Origin: Streptomyces hiroshimensis
GTDB taxonomy: Bacteria; Actinomycetota; Actinomycetes; Streptomycetales; Streptomycetaceae
Length of the DNA stretch: 64,000 nt
Direction: 5' to 3'
Assembly: GCF_014650335.1 (NCBI RefSeq)
Contig: NZ_BMUT01000008.1
Location: 25,658-89,657, forward strand
Below are positions 51,738-59,883 of this stretch, in pieces. Position 1 is the stretch's first letter. Every line of letters starts with the position of its first letter. Under the pieces are notes generated by a model. It ran no database searches. It was given only the letters and a program-made list of their open reading frames with translations, and had not been told where the DNA came from. A program made the position numbers and the translations under genes.

Positions 51738-52505
51738 GTGCATCTGTCTCTCATCCTCCTCGCCGCCGCCTTCGGCGCCGTCACCGGACTTCTGGTCCCC
51801 CGTGCCGCCTACCGGCTCGCCGTGGAGCCCGAAGAGCCGTGGCGCGAGGCGTGCCCGGCCGGGCACCCGATCACCGGTGTGGCGAGGGGGTGGCTGGGGC
51901 CGGCGCGTTGTGCCGCGCCGGGTACCGGGCCGGAGGCGTCCGAGCGCTGCCCCGCCTACGGGCCTGCGGTCGTCGCGATGCCCCTGATCTGCACGCTGGT
52001 CTGCGCCGCCCTCGCCGCGGCGGTCGGCCCGCGGCCCGAGCTGGTGGTCTGGCTCCTGCTCATGCCCTTCGCCGCCGTCCTGGCCGTGGTCGACGCCACC
52101 GTGCACCGTCTGCCGGACGTCCTGACCCTTCCCTCGGCGGGGGCGGCCGTGGTGCTGCTCGGCCTGGCGGCCCTCGTCTCCGGTCACGGCGGCTCGTGGG
52201 CCGGGGCCGCCGGGGGCGCGCTGGCTCTCGCCGGCGTGTACTTCGTCCTCTTCCTGATCCACCCCAACGGGATGGGTTTCGGAGACGTGAAGCTGGCACT
52301 TCTCGTGGGCGCCGCCCTGGGCTGGTACGGCTGGGCCGTGCTGTTCGTCGGTTTCTTCCTGGGGATCTCCCTGGGAGCGGCCTACGGAGTCGGGCTGATG
52401 CTGCTGAGGCGCGCGGGCCGGAAATCGGCCATGCCCTTCGGGCCGTTCATGCTGATCGGTGCCTTCCTCGGCCTGCTCCTGGGGGCCGCGAGCGTGTCGT
52501 CCTGA
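51738..52505 (+). CDS. tadV: Prepilin peptidase (A24 family), TadV
   Basis: A 255-residue membrane aspartic protease that removes prepilin leaders on the cytoplasmic side. Two catalytic aspartates: AVVDATVHRLPDVLTLP and the GxGD-type NGMGFGDVKLALLVG. About seven membrane helices. The N-terminal ~85 residues between helices 1 and 2 contain cysteines (REACPAGHP, ARCAAPG, ERCPAYG) in place of the CxxC pairs of longer PilD-type enzymes, so it is intermediate between short TadV and full PilD. It should process Flp, both TadE proteins and possibly the three giant proteins. Located far from the tad core, after cassette C. Confidence 0.92.
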   Translation: MHLSLILLAAAFGAVTGLLVPRAAYRLAVEPEEPWREACPAGHPITGVARGWLGPARCAAPGTGPEASERCPAYGPAVVAMPLICTLVCAALAAAVGPRPELVVWLLLMPFAAVLAVVDATVHRLPDVLTLPSAGAAVVLLGLAALVSGHGGSWAGAAGGALALAGVYFVLFLIHPNGMGFGDVKLALLVGAALGWYGWAVLFVGFFLGISLGAAYGVGLMLLRRAGRKSAMPFGPFMLIGAFLGLLLGAASVSS

Positions 52506-52601
52506 AGCCGGGAAGCACAGGCATGCGGAATGCCTGCGCGGATGACACCGGCACGTGCAGGATGGGGCCGGGCCGAATTCGCGATGCCGGGGAGGCGTGT
52601 G

Positions 52602-53939
52602 ATGCGGTACCGGCGCAGGCACAGGACCGCCCTCGCGACCGCGGCGGCGCTCTGTGTGCTTCCGCTCGGGCAGGGGAGGCCGGCAGGAGCCGCGGAAGCC
52701 GGCAGCTCGTCGTCCTACAGACCGGCGGCGAGTGCGAAAGAGGTCAGCGGCTCCACGTCCGCAGTACAAGGGCCGCTGCTGCGGCCGGGAACGTACACGG
52801 ACACGATCGGCCCCGGCGAGAAGAAGTTCTACGCCGTGGACCTGGACGCGAGATCGGATGCCTACGTCTCGGTGGTCGGGGCTCCTGCACCGGGTGCCGC
52901 CGTCGGTTCCGAGGACGGCATCCACGTGGCGCTGCGGCAGGAGGACGGGCGGGAATGCGGCTTCGGGGAAGCGAGGTTCCGCGACACGGACAGCGGCCAT
53001 CCCCTGGCCGACTACGCGGTCCGCAGGGCTCAGCCGGATGCGGGCGGCGGCGGGTGCGGGCGCGCGGGCCGGTACCACGTGGTGGTGGAGCGGACGGGGC
53101 GGACCGGGGGCACCTATCCGACCGAGATCAAGTACATGACGGAGCCGGGGCTCAAGGAAGGAAGCCCGGCCGTCACGTCCGGCACCGGAGTTTCCGGCAC
53201 CGGAACCTGGAGTCCGGCGTCGTCCTCCGTCATGGGCCGCGGCACCGGCCGGGTGGTCGGCGGCACCGGCTTCAATGACGCTCCGCCCATGGGCAACGGC
53301 GTCTGGCAGGACGAGGTGCTCCCCGGCCAGACCCGCTTCTACCGGATCCCGGTCTCCTGGGGTCAGCGGCTCTCCGTGGTCGCGGACGTTCCCAAGGCGT
53401 TCGCGCCCCCGGGCTTCTACGCCCCCGGCGGTGTACGGATCGGGCTGAACAATCCGGCGCGCGGCTATGTGGGAGAGTCCGTCGAGGACTACCGGGGGAT
53501 GCCGAGGACGGTGTCGTTGGGCACCGCTCCGGTCGCCTACGAAAACCGCCTGCGAGGCCGGTCGGACGCGGCGAACGCGATGCGCGTCGCCGGCTGGTAC
53601 TACCTGCAGGTGGGGTTGCATCCGAAGGTCGGCGAAGTCGTGAGCCGCCCCGTGCCGATCACCTTGCGGATCGCGGTCGACGGAACGCCCAGGGCCGCAC
53701 CCGCCTACGACGGCGATGCCGTGGCCGCAGGTTTCGGCGTCACCGCCGATCCGGAAGCCGTGGCCGGCGACGGCGGCACGAGACGGGACACTCTGCGCGT
53801 CATCGGTTATGCAGGTGTTTCCTCGGGTGCTGCGCTGCTGTGCTGGCTCGGCGGATGGTGGCTGGCTGCACGGGTGCCGGTCCGCCGCTCCAAGGCCCGG
53901 TTCCGTGTCCGGACCGGCAGCCTCATGCCTCGACGGTGA
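52602..53939 (+). CDS. Secreted/membrane-anchored protein linked to tadV
   Basis: A 445-residue protein of no family I recognise. Signal peptide RHRTALATAAALCVLPLGQG, two similar beta-rich modules (GTYTDTIGPGEKKFYAVDLD and DEVLPGQTRFYRIPVSWGQ), and a C-terminal membrane helix (YAGVSSGAALLCWLGGWWLA) with a basic cytoplasmic end. The modules resemble pre-peptidase C-terminal-type domains that bind surfaces or matrix. The ATG at 52602 has ggggaggc upstream. It begins 96 bases after tadV and may belong to the pilus island; this is inference. Confidence 0.78.
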   Translation: MRYRRRHRTALATAAALCVLPLGQGRPAGAAEAGSSSSYRPAASAKEVSGSTSAVQGPLLRPGTYTDTIGPGEKKFYAVDLDARSDAYVSVVGAPAPGAAVGSEDGIHVALRQEDGRECGFGEARFRDTDSGHPLADYAVRRAQPDAGGGGCGRAGRYHVVVERTGRTGGTYPTEIKYMTEPGLKEGSPAVTSGTGVSGTGTWSPASSSVMGRGTGRVVGGTGFNDAPPMGNGVWQDEVLPGQTRFYRIPVSWGQRLSVVADVPKAFAPPGFYAPGGVRIGLNNPARGYVGESVEDYRGMPRTVSLGTAPVAYENRLRGRSDAANAMRVAGWYYLQVGLHPKVGEVVSRPVPITLRIAVDGTPRAAPAYDGDAVAAGFGVTADPEAVAGDGGTRRDTLRVIGYAGVSSGAALLCWLGGWWLAARVPVRRSKARFRVRTGSLMPRR

Positions 53940-54300
53940 CGCGTACCCCCGCCCGCAACCCCCACCTCTCCATCGCGCCCGCCTCCGCCTCCAGTACGTG
54001 CCGGGAGCGCAGGCGGGGTGCGCCGAGGCGGCCGGGCTTCATGGTGTGGACCGCCAGGACCCGGAGGTGGCGGTCCAGATAGGCGACGTCGATGGCGAAT
54101 CGCATGCGGAAGGTGTGGACGCTGCCGGCGGGGGTCAGCAGGAGGGCGCCGTCGATGCCGTCCCGGCCGAGGAGTCCGCGGGTGCGCGCCCGGTACGAGG
54201 CGGCGATCTCCAGGGGGATCGGCTTCGTGGCCGTTGCGCTTGTCGACGGTGCGCCGTCCGTGATGTGCAGTGTCGCCCGGCCGTCCTGCCAGCGGGCCAT
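53923..54300 (-). CDS. DUF192 family protein
   Basis: A 125-residue DUF192 protein: EIAASYRARTRGLLGRDGID, then ALLLTPAGSVHTFRMRFAID with DVAYLDRHLRVL and VLEAEAGAMERWGLRAG. The MRGLLGR and HT-FxMRFPID motifs are the family core. Relatives are usually exported, but no signal peptide is seen here. Its last 17 bases overlap the 3' end of the tadV-linked gene on the other strand, so the two messages are antisense at their ends. Function unknown. Confidence 0.9.
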   Translation of the reverse strand: MARWQDGRATLHITDGAPSTSATATKPIPLEIAASYRARTRGLLGRDGIDGALLLTPAGSVHTFRMRFAIDVAYLDRHLRVLAVHTMKPGRLGAPRLRSRHVLEAEAGAMERWGLRAGVRVTVEA

Positions 54301-54316
54301 GTGCTGTCCTTCCGTC

Positions 54317-54358
54317 GGTCGTCGGTTGTCGGTCGTCGGTTGTCGGTCGTCGGTTGTC
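54317..54358. repeat. Three perfect 14-base tandem repeats
   Basis: ggtcgtcggttgtc three times in succession (54317-54330, 54331-54344, 54345-54358), just upstream of the DUF192 start. The 54301-54466 gap holds little else. Confidence 0.95.
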
Positions 54359-54466
54359 AGTCGGCGGGTTCGTGTTCGAGCGTTGTATCACCCTGCAAGT
54401 CGCGGCGTCCGCTCCGCGTTGTCCACAGGGGTCGCCGTACGGGCGGAGATGCGCTGTCCTTGACGG

Positions 54467-55240
54467 GTGAAGGCAGATCACCCGCGCCTGCGCGAACTGG
54501 CCGTCGCGCAAGGCGGATTCGTGCTGACCTCCCAGGCCGTGGCCGCCGGGCTGTCCCGTGGTGGAGCGGCCCGGTCGCTGCGCCGCGCGGGCTGGACGCG
54601 TCTGCATGCCGGTGCATGGGCGGAGCCCGGCCGGGAGGCCGATCTGCGGCTGCGGTTACGGGCCCTGCAGCTGCATCACCCGGAGCTGGTCGTGAGCCAC
54701 AGCGCGGCCGCCGTCGCGCACGGCGTCGTCCTCATACGGCCGTGCAGGCCCGAGTTCACCTCCCGTGCGGGGCGCAGGCGCGCGGCGGGCGCCGTCGTCC
54801 ACCGGCTCCCGCTGGCGGAGGCCGAGGTGACCGTGGTCTCCGGCATCCAGGTCACCACAGGCGTACGGACCCCGGCCGACCTGATGCGGGCGCTGGCGCT
54901 CGCCGATCCGGCCAGCGGCTCCCCGGCCGAGTCCCAGGCCCGTCTGGAGATGGGGCGCGAGGGGCTGCATCCGGAGTCGCAGGCCGAGGCCACCACGGCC
55001 CGCGGGCGTACGGTGCGGCTGGACTTCCTCTTCCGGGCGGAAGGGCTCGGCATCGAGATCGAGGGGTTCGCCTGGCACGGCACGCGAGCCGCCCACCAGA
55101 ACGACACCATGCGCTTCAACGAGCTCGCGGGCTGCCCCGAGGTCCGCCGCGTCCTCCGCTTCACGCGGGACGACGTCTTCTGCCGCCCCCGGCTCATGAT
55201 CCGCACCATCCGGCGGGCCCTCGACGACCTCTGTCCCTGA
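54467..55240 (+). CDS. AbiEi/DUF559-type protein with a nuclease-like C-terminus, TTA codon
   Basis: A 257-residue cytoplasmic protein of the actinobacterial AbiEi-antitoxin-like/DUF559 type. N-terminal winged-helix-like part (FVLTSQAVAAGLSRGGAARS, LRRAGWTRLHAGAW), middle SHSAAAVAHGV and TTGVRTPADLMRAL. The C-terminal Vsr/PD-(D/E)XK-like core is RLDFLFRAEGLGIEIEGFAW followed by RRVLRFTRDDVF. No toxin partner gene is adjacent. Leu64 is coded by TTA (54656-54658), so translation may depend on the bldA tRNA. GTG at 54467 has no good ribosome site. Antitoxin, defence or repair role is open. Confidence 0.75.
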   Translation: MKADHPRLRELAVAQGGFVLTSQAVAAGLSRGGAARSLRRAGWTRLHAGAWAEPGREADLRLRLRALQLHHPELVVSHSAAAVAHGVVLIRPCRPEFTSRAGRRRAAGAVVHRLPLAEAEVTVVSGIQVTTGVRTPADLMRALALADPASGSPAESQARLEMGREGLHPESQAEATTARGRTVRLDFLFRAEGLGIEIEGFAWHGTRAAHQNDTMRFNELAGCPEVRRVLRFTRDDVFCRPRLMIRTIRRALDDLCP

Positions 55241-55270
55241 GGAGGGGCCTACGGGAAACCCGAGCAAGTA

Positions 55271-55300
55271 TTGGAATGAGCGATACAGAACTGCTACGGT
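55271..55300 (+). promoter_or_regulatory. Leaderless promoter of the tetR gene with overlapping operator
   Basis: TTGGAA (55271-55276), 18 bases, TACGGT (55295-55300), ATG 7 bases on. The block 55271-55286, read on the minus strand, matches 11 of 16 positions of a block at 55990-56005 upstream of the MFS gene. Confidence 0.55.
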
Positions 55301-55306
55301 CCTGTC

Positions 55307-55888
55307 ATGGCCCGACCGAGGAAGTTCGACGAGGAGCGGGCGGTCGACGCCGCGCTGGAGGCGTTCTGGACCGCCGGGTACGAGGCGACCTCGACCCAGG
55401 ACCTGTGCGAGGCCACCGGCCTGGGCCGGAGCAGCATCTACAACGCCTTCAAGAGCAAGCACGACCTCTTCCGGCGCGCCCTGCTCCGCTATATGGAGCG
55501 CAAGAACGGTGGCATCGACGCGGTCCTGGAGAGCGCCATGCCCGCGCGGGAGAAGATCCGGGCCCTCCTCGGCGTCATCATCGAGGAGGAGGGGCTCTAT
55601 GCGGAGGACGGCCGCGGCTGTCTCGTCGTCAACACCTGTATCGAGCTGGCGTCCAGGGACCCCGAGGTGGCCGGCGTGCTGGAGCGTGACTACCGGCTCC
55701 GGTTCGAGGCCCTCAAGGCCGCCATCGAGTCCGGGCAGCGCGACGGCGACATCGACCGCGCCAAGGACGCCGGCGCCCTCGCGCACTTCGTGATCGCGGC
55801 CATCGGCGGCATGCGCGTCTCCGCCCGCGCCGGCGTCGGGCGGCAGGCGCTCGAAGGCATCCTGCGGACCACGGTCGACGCCATCTGA
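55307..55888 (+). CDS. TetR-family regulator (AcnR/YcdC-like C-domain)
   Basis: A 193-residue TetR protein starting RPRKFDEERAVDAALEAFW, with helix-turn-helix TSTQDLCEATGLGRSSIYNA and FKSKHDLFRRALLRY. The C-terminal domain has GRGCLVVNTCIELASRDPEV, typical of the subgroup that includes regulators of MFS exporters and of AcrR-like loci; the cysteines there may sense thiol-reactive ligands. The MFS gene follows on the same strand after 155 bases with its own promoter-like sequence. Confidence 0.9.
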   Translation: MARPRKFDEERAVDAALEAFWTAGYEATSTQDLCEATGLGRSSIYNAFKSKHDLFRRALLRYMERKNGGIDAVLESAMPAREKIRALLGVIIEEEGLYAEDGRGCLVVNTCIELASRDPEVAGVLERDYRLRFEALKAAIESGQRDGDIDRAKDAGALAHFVIAAIGGMRVSARAGVGRQALEGILRTTVDAI

Positions 55889-55989
55889 CAGAGCCATCCG
55901 GCAGAGCCATCCGGCGGGGGTGCCCCCGCGCACTTCTCTGTTCGTCCCTTTCATTCGTCCCCTGTCTGCCCTTTGCATGTCTTGATTTT

Positions 55990-56005
55990 GTACTGAGCAA
56001 TCCAA
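55990..56005 (+). promoter_or_regulatory. Putative TetR operator upstream of the MFS gene
   Basis: GTACTGAGCAATCCAA resembles the inverted block in the tetR promoter (GTATCGCTCATTCCAA; 11 of 16 identical). It lies in an AT-richer patch 39-54 bases before the MFS start codon. Confidence 0.45.
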
Positions 56006-56043
56006 AACCTCCCCGCACCCGTCCCCAAGGAGTACTCCCCACC

Positions 56044-57255
56044 ATGCCCCGCGCCGTCTATCTGCTCGCCCTCGGCATCTTCGCCATGGTGACCAGCGAA
56101 TTCGTCGTCGCCGGACTGATGCCCCAGATGGCCGACGGGCTGGGCGTCACCGTTCCGGAGATCGGCTACCTCATCACCGCCTTCGCGGTCGCCATGGCCG
56201 CCGGCGGTCCCTTCCTGACCGTGGCCGTGATGCGGCTGCGGCCGCGGACGGCCCTGCTGACGCTCTTCGCCGTCTTCCTCGCCGGCAACGTCCTCGCCGC
56301 CACCGCGACCACGTACGGCGCCATGATGGCCGCGCGGATCGTCACCGGCGTCGCCTCCCAGGCCTTCTTCGGCGTCTCGCTGTCCCTGTGCGCCCGGCTG
56401 ACACGCCCGGAGGTGCGCGGCCGCGCCATCGCCGTCGCCATGAACGGCCTGATGCTCGGCACGCTGCTGGGCCTGCCGCTGTCCACGCTGGTCGGCGAGC
56501 ACTTCGGGTGGCGCGCCGCCTTCTGGGCCATCTCCGCCCTCGCCCTGCTCGCCGCGCTCTGCACCGCCGCCGGCATCCCGGACGTGGAGCGCTCCGCCGA
56601 GAGCGGCGGCATCCGCCGGGAGCTGGCCGTCTTCAAGCGCCGGGGGCTCTGGCTCGCGCTCCTGACCAGCACCTTCGTCATCGGGGCGACGTTCTCGGCG
56701 TTCAGCTACGTCAACCCCGTCCTCACCGAGGTCACCGGCTTCTCCGCCGGCTCCGTCCCCCTGCTGCTCATCGCCTACGGTGCCGCCACCGTCGTCGGCA
56801 ACTGGGTCGTCGGGCGCCTCGCCGACCGGTACCCCGTCCGCGTCCTGCTGTGCGGCCTCGTCCTCAACGCGGCCTTCCTCGCCGGCTTCGCGCTGACCGC
56901 GCACCTGCCCGTCCCGGCGGTGGCCTTCCTGCTGGGCGTCGGCCTCGTCGGCGTCACCATGAACCCGGCGATGGTCACCCGCGTCCAGCGCGCCGGAAAC
57001 GCCGGCCCGCTGGTCAACTCCATCCACTCCTCGTTCATCACCCTCGGGATCATCATCGGCTCGTCGGTCGGCGGGCTGGCCATCGACGCCTACGGCCTGC
57101 GCTCCCCGCTCTGGCTCGGCGCCGCCATGGCCGTCATCGGGGTCGTCACCCTCGTTCCCGATCTTCCGCGGCGGGGCGGCACCCGCCGGGCGGAGGGTGC
57201 CGCCGAACGGCCCACCGACGCGCCCGAGCTCATCGCCGCGTCAAGTCGACCGTGA
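56044..57255 (+). CDS. MFS transporter, DHA1/arabinose-efflux type
   Basis: A 403-residue, 12-helix transporter close to the AraJ/PbuE/SotB group. Marks: helix 1 AIFAMVTSEFVVAGLMPQMA, EIGYLITAFAVAMAAGGPF, helix 4 ARIVTGVASQAFFGVSLSL, and the second-half loop GRLADRYPVRVLLCGLVL. ATG at 56044 follows aaggag. Neighbouring tetR suggests inducible efflux of a drug or sugar-like compound. Low-complexity hydrophilic C-tail of ~30 residues. Confidence 0.92.
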   Translation: MPRAVYLLALGIFAMVTSEFVVAGLMPQMADGLGVTVPEIGYLITAFAVAMAAGGPFLTVAVMRLRPRTALLTLFAVFLAGNVLAATATTYGAMMAARIVTGVASQAFFGVSLSLCARLTRPEVRGRAIAVAMNGLMLGTLLGLPLSTLVGEHFGWRAAFWAISALALLAALCTAAGIPDVERSAESGGIRRELAVFKRRGLWLALLTSTFVIGATFSAFSYVNPVLTEVTGFSAGSVPLLLIAYGAATVVGNWVVGRLADRYPVRVLLCGLVLNAAFLAGFALTAHLPVPAVAFLLGVGLVGVTMNPAMVTRVQRAGNAGPLVNSIHSSFITLGIIIGSSVGGLAIDAYGLRSPLWLGAAMAVIGVVTLVPDLPRRGGTRRAEGAAERPTDAPELIAASSRP

Positions 57256-57320
57256 TTTTTCCGGACGTTATCGAAGTGTTCCCAAGTGCCGAACGAGACT
57301 GTCCGCCGAATGGCTGGTTC

Positions 57321-57525
57321 TACGCTGTAGGCCCAGTGCTGACAGGCCCCTCGGGCCTTCGAACACTCCGGCCGCGCCTACCCGTTCAAGATCGAAAAGG
57401 TCACCCAGTGTCAGCATCCCACCCGCCGTCACCCCCGTCGGTGCAACGAGCACGGCCTCAGACCGGTTAAGGTGGAAACCCCCCCTCGGGCCGGTCCGTA
57501 TCCCCCCCACGGACCGGCCCGTTTT
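57321..57525 (+). ncRNA. Candidate stand-alone small RNA (or 20-codon mini-gene transcript)
   Basis: Between the MFS gene and a convergent gene lies a plus-strand unit: -10-like TACGCT (57321-57326), a small hairpin (ggccc-ctc-gggcc), a stretch with AAG-rich ends, and a very strong terminator at 57487-57525. Length from the predicted start (~57333) is ~190 bases. It contains one mini reading frame, GTG 57408 to TAA 57470 (20 codons). Family not recognised; the C7 loop recalls 6C RNA but the two-hairpin layout is missing. Confidence 0.4.
57487..57525 (+). terminator. Rho-independent terminator with a C-rich loop
   Basis: Perfect 13-base arms (57487-57499, 57509-57521) with loop atccccccc, followed by TTTTCTTT. 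One of the few U-tract terminators in the window. Confidence 0.9.
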
Positions 57526-57583
57526 CTTTCCCCCTCGTCACCCACGGTGACGAAGCGTGCATGCCGGGCCGGTCCGCACCGGG

Positions 57584-58630
57584 TCAGCCGCGGCGGGCCC
57601 AGATGTTGACGCCTTCGGTGCTTACCGCGAAGGAATCGATCTCCGCCAGTTCCTCATCGGTCAGCTTCGGCGCCCCCAGCGCGGCCACATTGGCCTCCAG
57701 CTGGCCGACGCTCGACGCGCCGATCAGCGCCGAGGTCATCCGCGGATCGCGCAGCACCCAGCTGAGCGCCAGCTGGGCGAGCGACTGCCCGCGCCGCCCG
57801 GCGATCGCGTTCAGGCCGCTCAGCCGGCCCACCACGTCCTCCGTCAGCAGCCCCGGGTCCAGCGACTTGCCCTGCGACGCGCGCGAGCCCTCCGGGACGC
57901 CGTGCAGGTACTTGTCGGTGAGCAGCCCCTGGGCGAGCGGCGCGAACGCGATGCAGCCCATGCCCTCCGCCTCCAGGGTGTCGAGCAGGCCGTCGTCCTC
58001 CGTCCACCGGTTGATCATCGAGTAGGACGGCTGGTGGATCAGCGCCGGCACCCCCATCGCGCGCAGCAGCCGCGCCGCCTCGGCCGTCTGCTCCGCGCTG
58101 TACGAGGACACGCCCGCGTACAGCGCCTTGCCCTGCTGCACGGCGGACGCGAGCGCGCCCATCGTCTCCTCCAGCGGGGTTTCCGGGTCGAACCGGTGCG
58201 AATAGAAGATGTCGACATAGTCGACACCCATCCGGCGCAGCGACGCGTCCAGCGACGACAGCAGGTATTTCCGCGAACCCCACTCGCCGTACGGGCCGGG
58301 GTGCATGAGATAGCCGGCCTTCGTCGAGATCAGGATCTCGTCGCGGTACGGGCGGAAGTCCTGTGCGAAGATCTTGCCGAAGTTCAGCTCGGCGGAGCCG
58401 GGCGGCGGCCCGTAGTTGTTGGCCAGGTCGAAGTGCGTGACACCGAGGTCGAAGGCGCGGCGCAGAATGGCGCGCTGCGACTCCAGGCTGCGGTCGTCGC
58501 CGAAGTTGTGCCACAGTCCGAGGGAGATGGCCGGCAGCTTCAGGCCGCTGCGGCCCGTTCGCCGGTACTCCATGGCGTCGTAGCGGGAATCGGCCGCACG
58601 ATAGTGAGCGGAATGTGTGGAATCGGTCAT
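57584..58630 (-). CDS. Aldo-keto reductase, YghZ / L-glyceraldehyde 3-phosphate reductase type
   Basis: A 348-residue NADPH-dependent reductase. Catalytic tetrad: Asp and Tyr in FDLANNYGPPPGSAE, Lys in ILISTKAGYLMHPG, His in DIFYSHRFDPETPLEET. YghZ-type marks: YRRTGRSGLKLPAISLGLWH at the start and GQSLAQLALSWVLRDPRMTS at the end. Length equals the E. coli relative (346). Likely detoxifies glyceraldehyde phosphate or methylglyoxal. The ATG at 58630 is chosen by similarity; a second in-frame ATG lies 6 bases earlier. Divergent from the prenyltransferase gene. Confidence 0.92.
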   Translation of the reverse strand: MTDSTHSAHYRAADSRYDAMEYRRTGRSGLKLPAISLGLWHNFGDDRSLESQRAILRRAFDLGVTHFDLANNYGPPPGSAELNFGKIFAQDFRPYRDEILISTKAGYLMHPGPYGEWGSRKYLLSSLDASLRRMGVDYVDIFYSHRFDPETPLEETMGALASAVQQGKALYAGVSSYSAEQTAEAARLLRAMGVPALIHQPSYSMINRWTEDDGLLDTLEAEGMGCIAFAPLAQGLLTDKYLHGVPEGSRASQGKSLDPGLLTEDVVGRLSGLNAIAGRRGQSLAQLALSWVLRDPRMTSALIGASSVGQLEANVAALGAPKLTDEELAEIDSFAVSTEGVNIWARRG

Positions 58631-58740
58631 GTGCATCTGACTATCACGGTCTTGTGACAGACCGAGTTGGGTTCCCGTGACACGCGGGCAGTAATGTGGC
58701 GCCCTCGGGGCGACCGCTGTGGCTTGGAGGGGCTGGAAAC

Positions 58741-59502
58741 GTGAAGTTGCGCGACCTGGTGTACAGGCTCTACGCACGCCGGGTGGAAGGCCGCCTCGAC
58801 CATGCGCAGGTGCCCAAGCACATCGGCGTCATCCTCGACGGCAACCGCCGCTGGGCGCGGGCCGACGGCCGCACGACCGAGCAGGGCCACCAGGCCGGCG
58901 CCGACAAGATCTCCGAGCTGCTCGGCTGGTGCGCCGAGACGGACGTCGAGGTCGTCACCCTCTGGATGCTCTCCACCGACAACCTCGACCGCCCGGCCGT
59001 GGAGCTCAACCCGCTGCTCGGCATCATCGAGAACACGGTGCGCGGCCTCGCCGCGGACGGCCGCTGGCGCGTGCACCACGTCGGCACGATGGACCTGCTG
59101 CCCGCCCGCACCCAGTCGGTGCTGAAGGAGGCCGAGCAGGACACGCTCGGCACCGGCGGAATACTGGTCAACGTGGCCGTCGGCTACGGCGGCCGGCAGG
59201 AGATCGCGGACGCGGTGCGCTCGCTGGTCCTCGAAGCGGCCGAAAACGGCACGTCCTACGAGGAACTGGCCGAACAGGTCGACGTCGACCACATCACCAA
59301 GCACCTCTACACGCGCGGCCAGCCCGATCCGGATCTCATCATCCGCACCAGCGGTGAACAGCGGCTGTCCGGGTTCATGCTCTGGCAGAGCGCGCACTCG
59401 GAGTATTACTTCTGCGAAGTCTTCTGGCCGGCTTTCCGGAAGGTCGACTTCCTGCGCGCATTGCGGGATTACGCGGCGCGGCACCGCAGGTACGGCTCCT
59501 AA
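58741..59502 (+). CDS. uppS: Isoprenyl transferase, UppS/cis-prenyltransferase family
   Basis: A 253-residue cis-prenyltransferase that condenses isopentenyl diphosphate onto an allylic starter, giving undecaprenyl diphosphate or a short Z-farnesyl product. Conserved parts: HIGVILDGNRRWARADGR (catalytic Asp), LWMLSTDNLDRPAVEL, and the C-terminal RTSGEQRLSGFMLWQSAHSE with YYFCEVFWP. GTG at 58741 is chosen (ggaggggc upstream); an earlier frame to 58696 looks unconserved. Streptomyces carry more than one such gene, so the product length is open. Confidence 0.93.
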   Translation: MKLRDLVYRLYARRVEGRLDHAQVPKHIGVILDGNRRWARADGRTTEQGHQAGADKISELLGWCAETDVEVVTLWMLSTDNLDRPAVELNPLLGIIENTVRGLAADGRWRVHHVGTMDLLPARTQSVLKEAEQDTLGTGGILVNVAVGYGGRQEIADAVRSLVLEAAENGTSYEELAEQVDVDHITKHLYTRGQPDPDLIIRTSGEQRLSGFMLWQSAHSEYYFCEVFWPAFRKVDFLRALRDYAARHRRYGS

Positions 59503-59883
59503 GGCGTTTGCAGCGCGAACGGATCCCGGCTGGGGGTCCGGGGGTTATCCCCGGGGAGATGCAGTCTGGTACGGCTCCTGACGGACCGGTGGCTCACCAC
59601 GTCACCGCATATGCCGTTGCATGGTCAAGCGGTCCAGCGGGAATATCCCCTGCAGGCCGACGGTCTGTCCAAAGACCGTCGCTCTGCCAGCGGGCGGCAT
59701 GGGGCCGCCCGCCCGGGAGGCCCTTTGCACACGGACGACGACCGTGCGGACCGAGCGGCCCTGTCAGGCCGCGCGGCCGCCCGCGGAGGGCCGCAGCCGG
59801 GCCCTCGAAGGGCTCCGACCCCGGCCCATTCCCCGGCGACGCCGTCGCGCCCCGACCTCCCCGAGGGGGTTCGTCCACCCGTG
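59503..59883. other. Intergenic region with hairpins
   Basis: A 381-base gap before the PhoH gene. A perfect 9-base-arm hairpin (59658-59666 with 59673-59681, loop gtccaa) may end uppS transcription, and a smaller hairpin (gggcggc / gccgccc) lies near 59692-59715. No gene or clear promoter seen. Confidence 0.5.

Noticed and set aside
48698..51784. Open frame of over 1000 codons on the minus strand opposite giant gene C
   Set aside because: Antisense of giant C and its lipoprotein; composition typical of a shadow frame, no motif.
57487..57525. Identity as 6C RNA
   Set aside because: Only one of the hairpins has the C-run in its loop, and the usual two-hairpin arrangement and gene neighbourhood are missing.
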